Shown here: one piece after another, positions 26,173-35,141 of the stretch | Layout of the letters: the number at the start of each line of letters is the position of its first letter | How positions within the stretch are numbered: the first letter of the stretch is position 1 | Source: Acidimicrobiales bacterium | GTDB taxonomy: Bacteria > Actinomycetota > Acidimicrobiia > Acidimicrobiales > JAVJTC01 | Assembly: GCA_040219085.1 (NCBI GenBank) | Contig: JAVJTC010000017.1 | Coordinates: 86,149 to 150,148, forward strand | Length of the DNA stretch: 64,000 nucleotides | Reading direction: 5' to 3' | Notes under the pieces: generated by a model | What the model saw: only the letters and a program-made list of their open reading frames with translations | Database searches by the model: none | Told to the model about the DNA's origin: nothing | Made by a program: the position numbers and the translations under genes

Positions 26173-26178
26173 TACGAT
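26173..26178 (+). promoter_or_regulatory. -10 hexamer for DevS-like kinase gene (leaderless)
   Basis: TACGAT, then 6 nt, then the ATG at 26185. Confidence 0.5.
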
Positions 26179-26184
26179 CGGACC

Positions 26185-27216
26185 ATGGCTGACACAGTGC
26201 CGTCCCCCGCCGCGCTGCTCCCGCCGTCGCAGCTGTGGGATGCCGCACCCGACGCGATGGTGCTGGTAGACGAAACCGGGCGCATCCGGGCCGCCAACCT
26301 CGCCAGCGAGCACCTGTTCAAGCATTCTGTCGAGACACTCGTCGCCATGTCCGTGGAGGAACTCGTACCGGTCGAGCGCCGTGGCCGCCACATCTCCCAG
26401 CGTGAGCGCTACGACGACAACCCGACGCGCCGGCCCATGGGACAGGGCCGACGTCTCGACGCGCTGAGAGCCGACGGCACCGTCGTGCCGGTACAGATCT
26501 CGCTGTCACCGATCACAACCGTCGACGGTGACATGACCATCGCCGCCGTGCGAGACGTGAGCGACTGGCTCGCGGCCGAGGAGCGCGCCTCTCTCGCGAA
26601 CCGTCGACGCCTGATCGCCGAGGATCACGACAGGATCGCCCGCGAACTCCACGACACGGTGATCCAGGAGCTCTTCGCGCTCGGGATGGGGCTAGAGGCC
26701 GTCGCTCCGGAGATTCCCGCCGGACCGGTCTCGGCACGGATCGACCGGTCGATCGACACGATCGACCGGGTGATAACCGAGATCCGGTCGGCGATCTTCG
26801 GTCTCCAGCACGCCCCCGGCGACGATCATCTGCTGCACGGGGAGATCCACTCCGTCGCGGACCTGCTCCAGGCCAGTCTCGGCTTCGATCCCAAGGTGTG
26901 CATCGAAGGCCCTCTCGAGAGTCTCCCGTCGGTGGTCGCCGACCACGTCGTGCCCACCATCCGCGAGGCCCTCGCCAACGTCGCCCGTCACGCCTCCGCC
27001 ACGGAGGCGACCGTCGCGGTGGTCGTCGAACCGCACCGCCTACGCGTCGAGGTCCGCGACGACGGGGTCGGCTTCACGTCACCCCCGTCGCGTCGCAGCG
27101 GCCTGGAGAACATGGAGCGCCGCGCTGCGCTGCTCGGCGGCGAGAGTTCGATCAGCTGTTCTCCCGACGAGGGGACGGTGCTGCGGTGGAGCGTGCCGCT
27201 GGGCACCGACGCGTGA
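26185..27216 (+). CDS. DevS/NarX-type sensor histidine kinase with PAS domain
   Basis: 343-aa soluble kinase. A PAS domain (about 15-130, WDAAPDAMVLVDETGRIRAAN) is followed by a HisKA_3 dimerisation helix with phospho-acceptor His156 (RELHDTVIQELFALGMGLE) and an HATPase domain (IREALANVARHA, VRDDGVGF, GLENMERRAALLGG). This subfamily pairs with NarL/LuxR-type regulators. Unlike mycobacterial DevS there are no GAF haem domains, so the signal may differ. It converges on the DevR-like regulator gene (14 nt apart), its probable partner. Confidence 0.9.
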   Translation: MADTVPSPAALLPPSQLWDAAPDAMVLVDETGRIRAANLASEHLFKHSVETLVAMSVEELVPVERRGRHISQRERYDDNPTRRPMGQGRRLDALRADGTVVPVQISLSPITTVDGDMTIAAVRDVSDWLAAEERASLANRRRLIAEDHDRIARELHDTVIQELFALGMGLEAVAPEIPAGPVSARIDRSIDTIDRVITEIRSAIFGLQHAPGDDHLLHGEIHSVADLLQASLGFDPKVCIEGPLESLPSVVADHVVPTIREALANVARHASATEATVAVVVEPHRLRVEVRDDGVGFTSPPSRRSGLENMERRAALLGGESSISCSPDEGTVLRWSVPLGTDA

Positions 27217-27230
27217 CGGTCGCGTCGGGT

Positions 27231-27890
27231 TCAGTCGTCGTCGGTGCCGAGCCGGGCACGTCGCCGTTCGTCGAGGCGGGCGGCCAGCGCCGCCGCTTCG
27301 GTACGGCGCTGCATCCCGAGCTTCGCGAGGAGGTTGGAGACGTAGTTCTTCACCGTCTTCTCCGCGAGATACATCTCTTCGCCGATCTCCCTGTTGGAGA
27401 GACCTTCGCCGATCAGTTCGAAGATCCGGCGTTCCTGATCGGTCAACTCCTCGACCAGACCGCTGCCGGACTCGCGCAGGCGCTGGAGCGCGAGCCGGAC
27501 GGTGGCCCTGTCCAACAGCACGGCACCGCCGGCGACCCGGCGGATGGAGTCGGCGAGCTCGTTGCCCCGCACCTGTTTCAGCACGAAGCCGGCCGCGCCG
27601 GCGAGGCTCGCGTCCACCAGCGACTGGTCGTCCGAGAACGACGTGAAGATGAGGCAGGCAACCTCCGGGTGCGCCGAGTGGATGTCGCGGCACACCTCGA
27701 TCCCGTTCCCGTCCTCGAGTCGCACGTCGATCACCGCGACGTCGGGCTGGGTGTCCCCGACCACGCCGAGCGCCTCGGCCGCGGTCGCGGCTTCACCGAC
27801 GACGACGATGTCGTCGTTGGCTTCGAGCATCTCAGCGACGCCGCGACGGACCACTTCGTGGTCGTCCAGCAGGAAGACCCGGATCGGCAT
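27231..27890 (-). CDS. DevR/NarL-type response regulator
   Basis: 219-aa regulator: receiver domain (1-118) with the acidic pair Asp9-Asp10, phospho-acceptor Asp55 and Lys104 (FVLKQVRG), then a LuxR-type helix-turn-helix (about 150-210, LTDQERRIFELIGEGLSNREIGEEMYLAEKTVKNYVSNLLAKL). Length and the segment order closely resemble DevR/DosR (217 aa). ATG 27890 gives the canonical MPIRVFLLDDH start; an ATG 9 nt upstream is also possible. It is divergent from two further Usp genes with only 35 nt between, and may control the whole cluster. Confidence 0.92.
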   Translation of the reverse strand: MPIRVFLLDDHEVVRRGVAEMLEANDDIVVVGEAATAAEALGVVGDTQPDVAVIDVRLEDGNGIEVCRDIHSAHPEVACLIFTSFSDDQSLVDASLAGAAGFVLKQVRGNELADSIRRVAGGAVLLDRATVRLALQRLRESGSGLVEELTDQERRIFELIGEGLSNREIGEEMYLAEKTVKNYVSNLLAKLGMQRRTEAAALAARLDERRRARLGTDDD

Positions 27891-27925
27891 GGCGACCATT
27901 GTCGCCGATCGGAGCACTCTCGCGC

Positions 27926-28684
27926 ATGACCACACCCATCTTCCCCACCGGCACACCGGTCGTGGTCCCGCTCGAGTCGGCCGGGGCGACCGCTGCCGTT
28001 GGCCCGGGAGCACAACTCGCGCGCCTCCTCGAGGGCCGCATCGTCGTGTTGAGCGCCGTGGAGGACCCCCACGAGGTGGCCGGACGCCGCGCCGAGATCG
28101 CCGCGTCGGAAGCTGTGGCCTCCCTGGGTGACGATGCACGGATAGAGGTCGTCGCGGATCCGTTCGCCGAGAACGCGATCGCGGCGCGTCGGGACGCCGT
28201 GGTCTGCATGGCGACATCGGCGAACGCGTTGCACCTCGACGGCTACCTCGGGTCGATGGCCGAAAAGGTCGTCCGGGTGACCGGTCGGCCCACTGTTCTC
28301 ATCGGCCCCTCCTGCGTCACCGCAGACGCGTTCGTCGTGACCCGTGTCGTCCTCACCGACGACGGTTCGCCGACGGCGGCCGCGGCCCGGCCGGTCGCTA
28401 CCGAGTTGGCGACGCTGCTGGAAGCTGCCGTCGAGACCGTGACCGTCGCCACCGGTGGTGCGGAGCCGACCTCCGCCGACGTGACCGTGCTCGACGGCGA
28501 CGACGTCCCGAAGGCGGTTCTCGCCCATGCCGGCGACGACGCGGTGATAGTGATCGCGACCAGGGGCCGACGAGGTATCCGCCGGCTTCTGGGGGGCAGC
28601 ACGACCGCCCGGATCGTTCGGGACGCCCGACGCCCTGTGGTCGTGGTCGACGGTAGAGCCCCCGACAGAGGAGATCCTTCGTGA
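27926..28684 (+). CDS. Universal stress protein, divergent two-domain
   Basis: 252-aa Usp-like protein. The first domain is degenerate (VCMATSANALHLDGYLGSMAEKV); the second ends in IATRGRRGIRRLLGGSTT, near the ATP-binding consensus. ATG 27926 is selected on the PIFPTGTPVVVPLE strand, with GGAG upstream. Its stop overlaps the GTG of the next Usp gene (GTGA), so the two are translationally coupled. Divergent from the DevR-like gene. Confidence 0.85.
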   Translation: MTTPIFPTGTPVVVPLESAGATAAVGPGAQLARLLEGRIVVLSAVEDPHEVAGRRAEIAASEAVASLGDDARIEVVADPFAENAIAARRDAVVCMATSANALHLDGYLGSMAEKVVRVTGRPTVLIGPSCVTADAFVVTRVVLTDDGSPTAAAARPVATELATLLEAAVETVTVATGGAEPTSADVTVLDGDDVPKAVLAHAGDDAVIVIATRGRRGIRRLLGGSTTARIVRDARRPVVVVDGRAPDRGDPS

Positions 28685-29535
28685 ACTTCCACTCCGCCGT
28701 CGTCGGTGTCGACGGCTCCGAGGCGTCCATGTTCGCCCTGTTGTGGGCGGCGATGGCTGTGGGTGGCCCCGAGAGGGTCCACCTCGTCCACGCGGTCCAC
28801 CCGGTCTCCGATGTCGTCGGCGCGATCGTGAACCTCGACCCCGACGCACGGGCCAACCAGGCGGAACGGGCGATGGAACAGGACTGGCTACCCCTCGTGC
28901 CGGGCGCGACCGGCGAGATCCGCTATCAGCGGGCCGCCGACGCCCTCGCCGAGGTCGTGACGGAACGCGGGGCGGACGGCGTGGTCGTCGGTGAACACGG
29001 CTGGCATCGCTGGACCCGGAGCTACGTGGGGTCCACTGCCTCCAAGCTGCTCCACCGGATACCGGCGCCGGTCGTGATCGTCCCCGTGACCACGCCGCTC
29101 GAACGCTGGGCCGAGGTCGTGGTGGGGATCGACGGCGATCCCGACAACATCGCGACCCTCGTGTGGGCGGCCAGGATGACCGCCACCCACGGCGGGAAGC
29201 TCCGGGTCGTCTCGGTGGTCGAGCACCACCGCCTGCGTGCCGCGGTCGCCTATGCAGGCCTCGACCTCGAGGTCGTGAGGAGGCGACTCGAGGCCGACGT
29301 CGTCGCGCAGGTCGACGAACACGCACGACCGTTCGGGATTCCGATCGAGACCGAGGTCACGGTCGGGGACCCGGTCGACACCCTCGTCGACGCCGCCGAG
29401 AACGCGAGCCTGCTGGTCATCGGCCGTCGGTTCCACGGCTCGATGTCGGAGTTCCTGCTCGGCTCGAACGGACGCTGGTGTGTCGGGCGTTCACGCTGCC
29501 CGGTCGCGACCGTGCCCATCGCCCACACGACCTGA
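28681..29535 (+). CDS. Universal stress protein, two Usp domains
   Basis: 284-aa tandem Usp. The first domain has VGEHGWHRWTRSYVGST (a complete Gx2Gx9GS motif); the second has IGRRFHGSMSEFLLGS, in which Phe replaces the second motif Gly, so only the first may bind ATP. GTG 28681 overlaps the preceding stop. Last gene of the stress cluster. Confidence 0.9.
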   Translation: MNFHSAVVGVDGSEASMFALLWAAMAVGGPERVHLVHAVHPVSDVVGAIVNLDPDARANQAERAMEQDWLPLVPGATGEIRYQRAADALAEVVTERGADGVVVGEHGWHRWTRSYVGSTASKLLHRIPAPVVIVPVTTPLERWAEVVVGIDGDPDNIATLVWAARMTATHGGKLRVVSVVEHHRLRAAVAYAGLDLEVVRRRLEADVVAQVDEHARPFGIPIETEVTVGDPVDTLVDAAENASLLVIGRRFHGSMSEFLLGSNGRWCVGRSRCPVATVPIAHTT

Positions 29536-29596
29536 CGCCCTTCGCAGCGCCCACGATGCTGGACCGGACTTCGGGCCTGCGAATGCGGCAACGTCC

Positions 29597-29602
29597 TACA
29601 GT
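29597..29602 (+). promoter_or_regulatory. -10 hexamer for mini-ORF and pRiA4b gene
   Basis: TACAGT, then 8 nt, then the ATG at 29611. Confidence 0.4.
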
Positions 29603-29610
29603 TGCGGGCG

Positions 29611-29667
29611 ATGACGGCGGATGACCTCGGCGACTACATCGCCCCGGAGGACCGGGCGGCAACGTGA
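29611..29667 (+). CDS. 18-aa leader mini-ORF
   Basis: Short frame MTADDLGDYIAPEDRAAT whose TGA (29665-29667) overlaps the GTG start of the pRiA4b-type gene (29664) as GTGA. A TACAGT hexamer stands just upstream, so it may be translated from a leaderless transcript and couple translation into the next gene. It could equally be a decayed N-terminus of a former neighbour. Confidence 0.35.
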   Translation: MTADDLGDYIAPEDRAAT

Positions 29668-30245
29668 CTGACACGACCATTGGGACTCCCCGCTACCTCT
29701 GGGGCCCGAGTGTTCGCGCCTTGCGGGTCGAGCTGTTGGGGGTGGGGCCCGTGGTGTGGCGGAGGTTCGTCGTGCCGTCGGAGACGAAGCTGCCGAAGTT
29801 CAACCGCATGCTCGAAGCAGTCATGGGATGGCAGGGGTATCACCTGCACATGTTCGAGATCGCCGACCTGCGCATCGGTTCGTCCGACGAGGATGATGAC
29901 GACGTGATCGACGAGCGCCGCATCACGCTGAAGCAGCTGCTACCCCGGGTGGGATCGCAGGTGCGGTGGGCGTACGACTTCGGTGACAACTGGCACTACG
30001 ACGTGGTCGTGGAGGCGATCGAGGAACCGTCGCCCGATGTCCGCTATCCGATGTGCACGGCTGGAGAGCGGGCGTGCCCGCCGGAGGACTGCGGGGGCGT
30101 CGGCGGCTACGAGGACCTGCGCGATGCGCTGGCAGATCCCGAGCACTCCGAGCACGAGTGGCTGCGGGAGTGGGCCGGCGTGGGATTCGACCCTGACGCG
30201 TTCGACCAGACGGCGGCGACGCAACGTCTCCGTCGCGTCCGGTAG
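29664..30245 (+). CDS. Plasmid pRiA4b ORF-3 family protein
   Basis: 193-aa protein of the pRiA4b ORF-3 family, recognised by LRVELLGVGPVVWRRFVVP, MGWQGYHLHMFEI, WAYDFGDNWHYDVVVE and the Cys-containing CPPEDCGGVGGYEDL. The family is widespread on plasmids and in accessory regions; its biochemical role is unknown. The GTG start is shared with the mini-ORF stop. First of five rightward genes in an accessory-looking block. Confidence 0.88.
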   Translation: MTDTTIGTPRYLWGPSVRALRVELLGVGPVVWRRFVVPSETKLPKFNRMLEAVMGWQGYHLHMFEIADLRIGSSDEDDDDVIDERRITLKQLLPRVGSQVRWAYDFGDNWHYDVVVEAIEEPSPDVRYPMCTAGERACPPEDCGGVGGYEDLRDALADPEHSEHEWLREWAGVGFDPDAFDQTAATQRLRRVR

Positions 30246-30254
30246 GAAGCGGTC

Positions 30255-31361
30255 GTGGCACCTCGGATCACCTTCGAGCAGTCCGGCCAGCAGGCTCGGG
30301 AGTTGTCGGATCGGGTCGATGCCGCTCGCAACGCCGGCGACAGCGAGGCGGAGCTCGACGCGCACTGGGCGCTACTCGAGCATCCCTGTGCCCACCATCA
30401 GATCGTCGAACACGAGGTGCTCGACGAGGTCCACCAGGTATTGCGCCGACTGGGGCGCTTCGACGAGGCGATCCAGGCCAAGCGCGAGGCCATCGACGCT
30501 GGCTACCGGTCAAGCCCCGACCCCGAGGCCGACATCGCGGAGTGCCTGGTCGAGGCCGGGCGTCGCGACGAAGCAGACGCCCTGTTCGCCGAGCTACGTC
30601 GGCGCGACCCCGACGACGTTTGGCTCTACAACTCGGCTGGGTGGGCCTACGGACGCGTCGATGACCGTGAGGCGCTGCGCTGGTTGCGCGCCGGCATCGA
30701 CGTCGCCATAGCGACCGGCGATGTCGATCAGGTGATCGGCCAGCTCCTCGACATGACCCGCGCCTGCTGGGACCGTCTGGAGGAGAACCACGACACCGAG
30801 CTCGTTGCTCGGGTCGAGGCGTTCGAGCGCGACTGGGTCCGCCCGCCCCGAAGAGATCGCTCCTCGGGCACGCCGTCACGACTCGACCAGGGCAGGCGCC
30901 GCTGCGGTCACTGCGGGTTCGATCCCGATCGGCCGCCAATTTCGGCAAGGACACCGGGCGGGCCGTTGCGGCCTCGCGAGTCGGCGAAGGTAGCGCTGTC
31001 GCTGGCGTGGTTCCCTGCTGACGAGTGGGAGTCAGCGGTGCAGCGGTGGCCGCACCTGACCGAGGACTTCCCCGTGCCCCACGACGAGTACAGCCATCGA
31101 ATCGAGGCGCGGATGAAATGGCTCGCTCGTCACGAAGCCGCGCGGGTGCTGACGATCTCGCCGCTGAGCGTCGACGAGCTGATCGAGACCGAAGGCGCCA
31201 ACGCGGGCACGGGTGAGGGCCGCTCTCACCTGGCGGCCGACGTTGCCCGCACGGGCCGCGCGATCCCCTGGCCCCCGGCCCGCAACGACCTGTGCTGGTG
31301 CGGCTCGGGCCGCAAGTACAAGAAGTGCTGCGGGCCCGTGGCCCCGGCGGAGGAAGACTGA
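30255..31361 (+). CDS. TPR-like protein with C-terminal SEC-C zinc motif
   Basis: 368-aa protein. The N-terminal 200 residues are helical repeats resembling TPRs (RLGRFDEAIQAKREAIDAGY, EAGRRDEADALFAELRRRDPDDVWLYNSAGWAYG). A CxxC pair (CGHCGFD) lies near residue 217. The last residues form a SEC-C motif, CWCGSGRKYKKCC (347-359), a zinc-binding knuckle first known from SecA. SEC-C proteins of this sort are adapters in accessory loci; function unknown. The GTG start has AGGAAG upstream, and the stop overlaps the next start by 1 nt (TGATG). Confidence 0.85.
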   Translation: MAPRITFEQSGQQARELSDRVDAARNAGDSEAELDAHWALLEHPCAHHQIVEHEVLDEVHQVLRRLGRFDEAIQAKREAIDAGYRSSPDPEADIAECLVEAGRRDEADALFAELRRRDPDDVWLYNSAGWAYGRVDDREALRWLRAGIDVAIATGDVDQVIGQLLDMTRACWDRLEENHDTELVARVEAFERDWVRPPRRDRSSGTPSRLDQGRRRCGHCGFDPDRPPISARTPGGPLRPRESAKVALSLAWFPADEWESAVQRWPHLTEDFPVPHDEYSHRIEARMKWLARHEAARVLTISPLSVDELIETEGANAGTGEGRSHLAADVARTGRAIPWPPARNDLCWCGSGRKYKKCCGPVAPAEED

Positions 31362-31705
31362 TGATCCCCGACCTCGACCTCGCCCGGGTGCAACGCTGGA
31401 TCGACGCCCGAAACGCCGAGATCCCCGAGCGGGCTCACGACACGATCCGCTACGAGATCGACGTCGCCGACCGCACGATCACCGTGCTCGAACGCCGCCC
31501 ACCCTGGCGCGAGGACTTCGGGCCGGACTGGACCCGTTTCCCGATCTGCCGGTTCCGGTACACCAAGGTCCGCAAGCAATGGTCGCTGTACTGGCGCGAT
31601 CGCCACCTCAAGTTCCACGAGTACGACCTCGTCGCCCCCACCCCGCACCTCGACGAGCTGATCGACTACGTAGCCAACGACCGCAGCGGACTGTTCTGGG
31701 GATGA
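31361..31705 (+). CDS. DUF3024-family protein
   Basis: 114-aa protein matching the DUF3024 pattern: TITVLERRPPW, then FRYTKVRKQWSLYWRDRHLKF (19 residues of which are cited here) and a C-terminal FWG. Function unknown; often beside pRiA4b ORF-3 and SEC-C proteins. Translation is coupled at both ends: its ATG overlaps the SEC-C stop, and its stop overlaps the HipA-like start (ATGA). Confidence 0.82.
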   Translation: MIPDLDLARVQRWIDARNAEIPERAHDTIRYEIDVADRTITVLERRPPWREDFGPDWTRFPICRFRYTKVRKQWSLYWRDRHLKFHEYDLVAPTPHLDELIDYVANDRSGLFWG

Positions 31706-32459
31706 CCGAGCAACGCTACCGGTACGACGAAGTCGACGTCAGCAGTTGGCAGCGCGCCCACGAGGAGATGCTGGGCACGAAACCGAAGCGATGGCTCTTC
31801 GATCCCGACGCCGAGACCTACTGGCTGATGAAGGACGTCACCTTCAACCGGTTGCGCTCGAGAGGATCAGCCCACCGGACCACCCAGGTGGTCTCAGCGC
31901 ATGGCAGACCTTCGTCGGATTCCTGGTCCTCGATGCCCTGATCGGCAACACCGACCGCCACCAGGAGAACTGGGCCGCGATCGCCAGCGGGCCCGATCGT
32001 CGACTGGCACCCACGTTCGACCACGCGTCGAGCCTCGGGTTCCAACTCGGCGGTGATCAGCGCCAGGAACGGCTGATCACCGCCGACCGGAACCGGACTC
32101 CTGAGGCCTACGCCGACCGGGCGCGCTCTCGATTCGAAGGCCACCCTTCGCCTACGCGGGTCGCGATCGAGGCGCTCGGCGATCTTCGCCCAGCGCTCCG
32201 TGACCAATGGCTGGAGCGATGCCAGGACATCGGACGACTCGTCTCAGCGATCGAGAGGGTTCCCGAACCCCGCATGTCCCAGCCCTCCCGAGCATTCGCC
32301 GAGCGGCTGATGAGACGGAATCATGCGCGCCTGCTGTCACACGGCTTCGTACCGTGTGAACATGCCCTCGCAGTTCGAACGACGTCTCTACGTGGCGTGG
32401 CGCCACCCAGAAGGTTCGATCATGCCGGTCGGGCTGCTGACCCAGCGGGTCGTCGATGA
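31702..32459 (+). pseudogene. HipA-like kinase gene with internal deletion and frameshift
   Basis: The N-terminal piece (31702 to about 31850) reads MTEQRYRYDEVDVSS and KRWLFDPDAETYWLMKDVTFNR, the start of a HipA-C-like kinase. The C-terminal piece continues in another frame with SAWQTFVGFLVLDALIGNTDRHQENW and the metal-binding LAPTFDHASSLGF. Intact homologues have, by my recollection, some 70-90 residues between these parts, so an internal deletion also shifted the frame. The 3' limit is uncertain because the HIRAN gene overlaps it. The kinase is probably inactive. Confidence 0.72.
32350..32355 (+). promoter_or_regulatory. -10 hexamer for HIRAN gene (leaderless)
   Basis: TACCGT, then 6 nt, then the ATG at 32362; it lies inside the HipA-like remnant and could keep the HIRAN gene expressed. 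Confidence 0.45.
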
Positions 32460-33108
32460 CGAGCAGTCGTTCGAGTTCGTCTACCTAAAACTCGCTGAGC
32501 AACAGGACCACTTCGAGCCCCTGCCCGGCCTTGTCGACCTTCACCGCCGGTACGAGAGCAGGCAGCTCTTTCCCGTCTTCGCCAATCGGCAGATGCCACG
32601 CGAGCGCCCCGACTACGACGCATTCGTTCAGCAGCTCGACCTCACCGCCGAGGCCGACCCCTTCGAGGTCTTGGCACGCAGCGAAGGCCGCCGCGCGACC
32701 GATCGCATCGAGGTCTTCTCCGCGCCGGTACGAAGTGATGACGGGCAACTCGCTGCGATCTTCTTCGCTCGCGGGGTGCGTCACATCGAAGGAGCTTCAG
32801 AAGCCATAGAGGAACTGGCAGATGGTGACGCGCTCGAGCTGGTGCCCGAGGAGTCAAACCCCGTCAACGAGCGGGCGATGCTTCTGAACTCCAGGACTGG
32901 TCGCTCTGTTGGGTACGCACCCGACTATCTGCTCGAAACGATCCACGATCTTCTCGACCACGACGCAGACTCGGTCCGCGTACGCGTCGAGCACGTGAAC
33001 CCGCCCGCATCTGCTCCGCACATGCGCCTGCTCTGCCGCCTCGTAGCTCCGTGGCCGCAAGGCTATGAGCCACTGTCCGGCCCGAATTTCCTGCCGCTCG
33101 CCGGCTAA
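32362..33108 (+). CDS. HIRAN-domain protein
   Basis: 248-aa protein. The N-terminal 130 residues (MPSQFERRLYVAWRHPEG, RQLFPVFANRQMPRERPDYDAFV) belong to an uncharacterised family found beside HipA-like kinases. The C-terminal half has a HIRAN-like domain (GVRHIEGA, NPVNERAMLLNSRTGRSVGYAPDYLL), a fold that binds DNA 3' ends in HLTF-type proteins. ATG 32362 is supported by alignment of the first residues to the family and by the TACCGT hexamer. It is probably the partner of the kinase that is broken here. Confidence 0.8.
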   Translation: MPSQFERRLYVAWRHPEGSIMPVGLLTQRVVDDEQSFEFVYLKLAEQQDHFEPLPGLVDLHRRYESRQLFPVFANRQMPRERPDYDAFVQQLDLTAEADPFEVLARSEGRRATDRIEVFSAPVRSDDGQLAAIFFARGVRHIEGASEAIEELADGDALELVPEESNPVNERAMLLNSRTGRSVGYAPDYLLETIHDLLDHDADSVRVRVEHVNPPASAPHMRLLCRLVAPWPQGYEPLSGPNFLPLAG

Positions 33109-33179
33109 CCGCAGCGGACCGGTCGAGCCATCAGCCGACGCCGGCGAGGACCCGAACCGCAACGTGGACCGGGAGGCGC

Positions 33180-35141
33180 TCAGCCCTCGATCGGCTCGTT
33201 GATCGTGTCGACCACCAGGACAACACCGTCGTCGTCGACCTCCAACAGGAGAATCCTGCGGATGTCGAACTCCAGCCGTGGGGTCCCTTCGGCGCGGGTG
33301 TCGAAGATGAACTCGACACCCGGTCCGTGCACGACAGGACCCTCCGCTGGGTCGAACACACCCTCGATTCGGATGTCGTCACCGAGCGGGATCGGCTCCG
33401 AGGCGACCACGAATCCGCCGTCCCGAGCGAGCAGGACGATCAACTCGGAGGTGATCCCGCTGCCACCGAATCCGGCGTCGAGCACGACGAGCGCATCCTC
33501 GAGCCCGTCGTCGTCCACGTCCGCGGTGAACACCGGGGTACGCAGGGCGACCTCGGCGAACTGTGCGTCGCCGGGTGCACCCCGGAAGAACGCACCATCG
33601 GTGAGCGTCACAGGGCCGTCGGGAATCAGAGTGGTCGGCAGGGTCGCGTCGGCGACCCCCTCGAGCGAAGAGGCCACCACGTCATCGGCCGGGTCCTCCA
33701 CAGACACGGTCGTCGCAGCGAACGTGACGATGTGCACCTCGGAGTTACCCAGATCGTCCACCCACGAGGAGTAGGCGAACCGGTCGGCGCCGATCACGGC
33801 GATCTCCCCGAAGTCCATCCCGCCGAGAACCGCAGTCGGTTCGACCGACCCGGACGGGTCGATCGACACCAGGCGACGGCTCGTGACCGTGTCGAGTTGG
33901 ATGAAGGTCGCGAGGTATGCACGACCGTCGGGGGCCCAGACCCCGGAGGCGCCGGCCTCGCCGTCGGAGGCAGTCGCCGAGACCGCCTCGCCCGTGGCGA
34001 CATCGACCAGCTCGACGACGTCGGGTCCCTGGATGGCGGCGAGCGTCGCATCGGGCGACACGACGATGCCGTAGGGCGTGGCACGGTCGATGACCCGGGC
34101 GTCGGGGATCCTGACACCGCTCGTCGTCCCGGCGATCACGCCGCCTGACGGGAGTTCACCGAACACGACGACGTCTTCGGCGATCACCTCGATGACGGAC
34201 CCGGATGTCGGGTCGACCCGCAACAGGCGGCGCGTCTCGCCGTCGGGACCGAAGGTCGCCGAGGAGACCAGAAGGTCACCGTCGCGGGACCAGGCCAGGT
34301 CGGGGACGAACTCGCCGAGCGCCTCGACGGACAACTCGACCGGCGCGCTCAGCAGGCCCCCAGCGCCGATCTGTGCGACAGCGAGACGACCGGCGAAGCC
34401 CTCGCACTGTTCGAGGATCGCGGCGCGGCCCGAGCCATCGATGACGATGTCGAGGCCACCGGAGGCGTTCGTAATCCCGGCGTCGGCCAGTCGACGCTCG
34501 CCGGTCTCGACGTCGTACACGAACAGGGTCCGCCGCTCGACACCCTCGCAGCCGAGGCCGCCGTCGGGGTCGAGGTCGCTCACGTACAGCCAGCGGCCGT
34601 CCGGAGAGGCAGCAATGAGCCGGCCCGGGCCGACAACGGTGTCCTCGGCGACGGTCGTCCAGTCCACCACCGTCTCGCCACCGGATGGATCCCCGTCGCC
34701 GGAGTCGCCGCCGTCGGGGACTGCGGTCGTCGGCGTGACGGCGGGTGTGCCGTCGGGCACGGGGGCCGGTTCGTCGGAGGTGTCGGGGCCCGCGGTGATC
34801 GCCTCGTCGCCGCCGTCGTCCTCCAGCAGGATGGCCGCGACGGCCGCGCCCACGGCCACCAGCACGAACGCCGCCGCCGCGGCCAGGACGATGCGGGCCC
34901 GCCGTGCGCGGCCTGCGGCCGGTTCGGGGACACGCGTGAGGGGAACCACGGTGGCGGACTCCTCATCGGACGAGTCTCCGGCACGAGCCGACTCGGCGGC
35001 GGCCCGCGCGCCGGCGGGTGTGCGGGCGATGTCGGCCCGCAGGTCGTTCCAGAAGCCGTCGCGGTGCTCGGGGGCCACGAGGCGGTCGAAATGGCGGCCG
35101 AGTTCCTCGTCACGCCCGCTGTTCTCGTTGCGGTCGTTCAT
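33180..35141 (-). CDS. Membrane-anchored beta-propeller-like protein, sigma-factor partner
   Basis: 653-aa protein. A cytoplasmic N-terminus (about 1-80, with LVAPEHRDGFWNDLRADIA) precedes one membrane helix (about 83-105, ARIVLAAAAAFVLVAVGAAV), a Pro/Thr/Asp-rich linker, and a large extracytoplasmic part with repeated blade-like segments (ASPDGRWLYVSDL, SRDGDLLVSSATF, SPDATLAAIQGPDVVELVDVA). Its ATG overlaps the ECF sigma gene stop by 4 nt, so it probably acts as the anti-sigma factor or regulator. The zinc-binding HxxxCxxC of ZAS anti-sigmas is absent. Confidence 0.78.
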   Translation of the reverse strand: MNDRNENSGRDEELGRHFDRLVAPEHRDGFWNDLRADIARTPAGARAAAESARAGDSSDEESATVVPLTRVPEPAAGRARRARIVLAAAAAFVLVAVGAAVAAILLEDDGGDEAITAGPDTSDEPAPVPDGTPAVTPTTAVPDGGDSGDGDPSGGETVVDWTTVAEDTVVGPGRLIAASPDGRWLYVSDLDPDGGLGCEGVERRTLFVYDVETGERRLADAGITNASGGLDIVIDGSGRAAILEQCEGFAGRLAVAQIGAGGLLSAPVELSVEALGEFVPDLAWSRDGDLLVSSATFGPDGETRRLLRVDPTSGSVIEVIAEDVVVFGELPSGGVIAGTTSGVRIPDARVIDRATPYGIVVSPDATLAAIQGPDVVELVDVATGEAVSATASDGEAGASGVWAPDGRAYLATFIQLDTVTSRRLVSIDPSGSVEPTAVLGGMDFGEIAVIGADRFAYSSWVDDLGNSEVHIVTFAATTVSVEDPADDVVASSLEGVADATLPTTLIPDGPVTLTDGAFFRGAPGDAQFAEVALRTPVFTADVDDDGLEDALVVLDAGFGGSGITSELIVLLARDGGFVVASEPIPLGDDIRIEGVFDPAEGPVVHGPGVEFIFDTRAEGTPRLEFDIRRILLLEVDDDGVVLVVDTINEPIEG

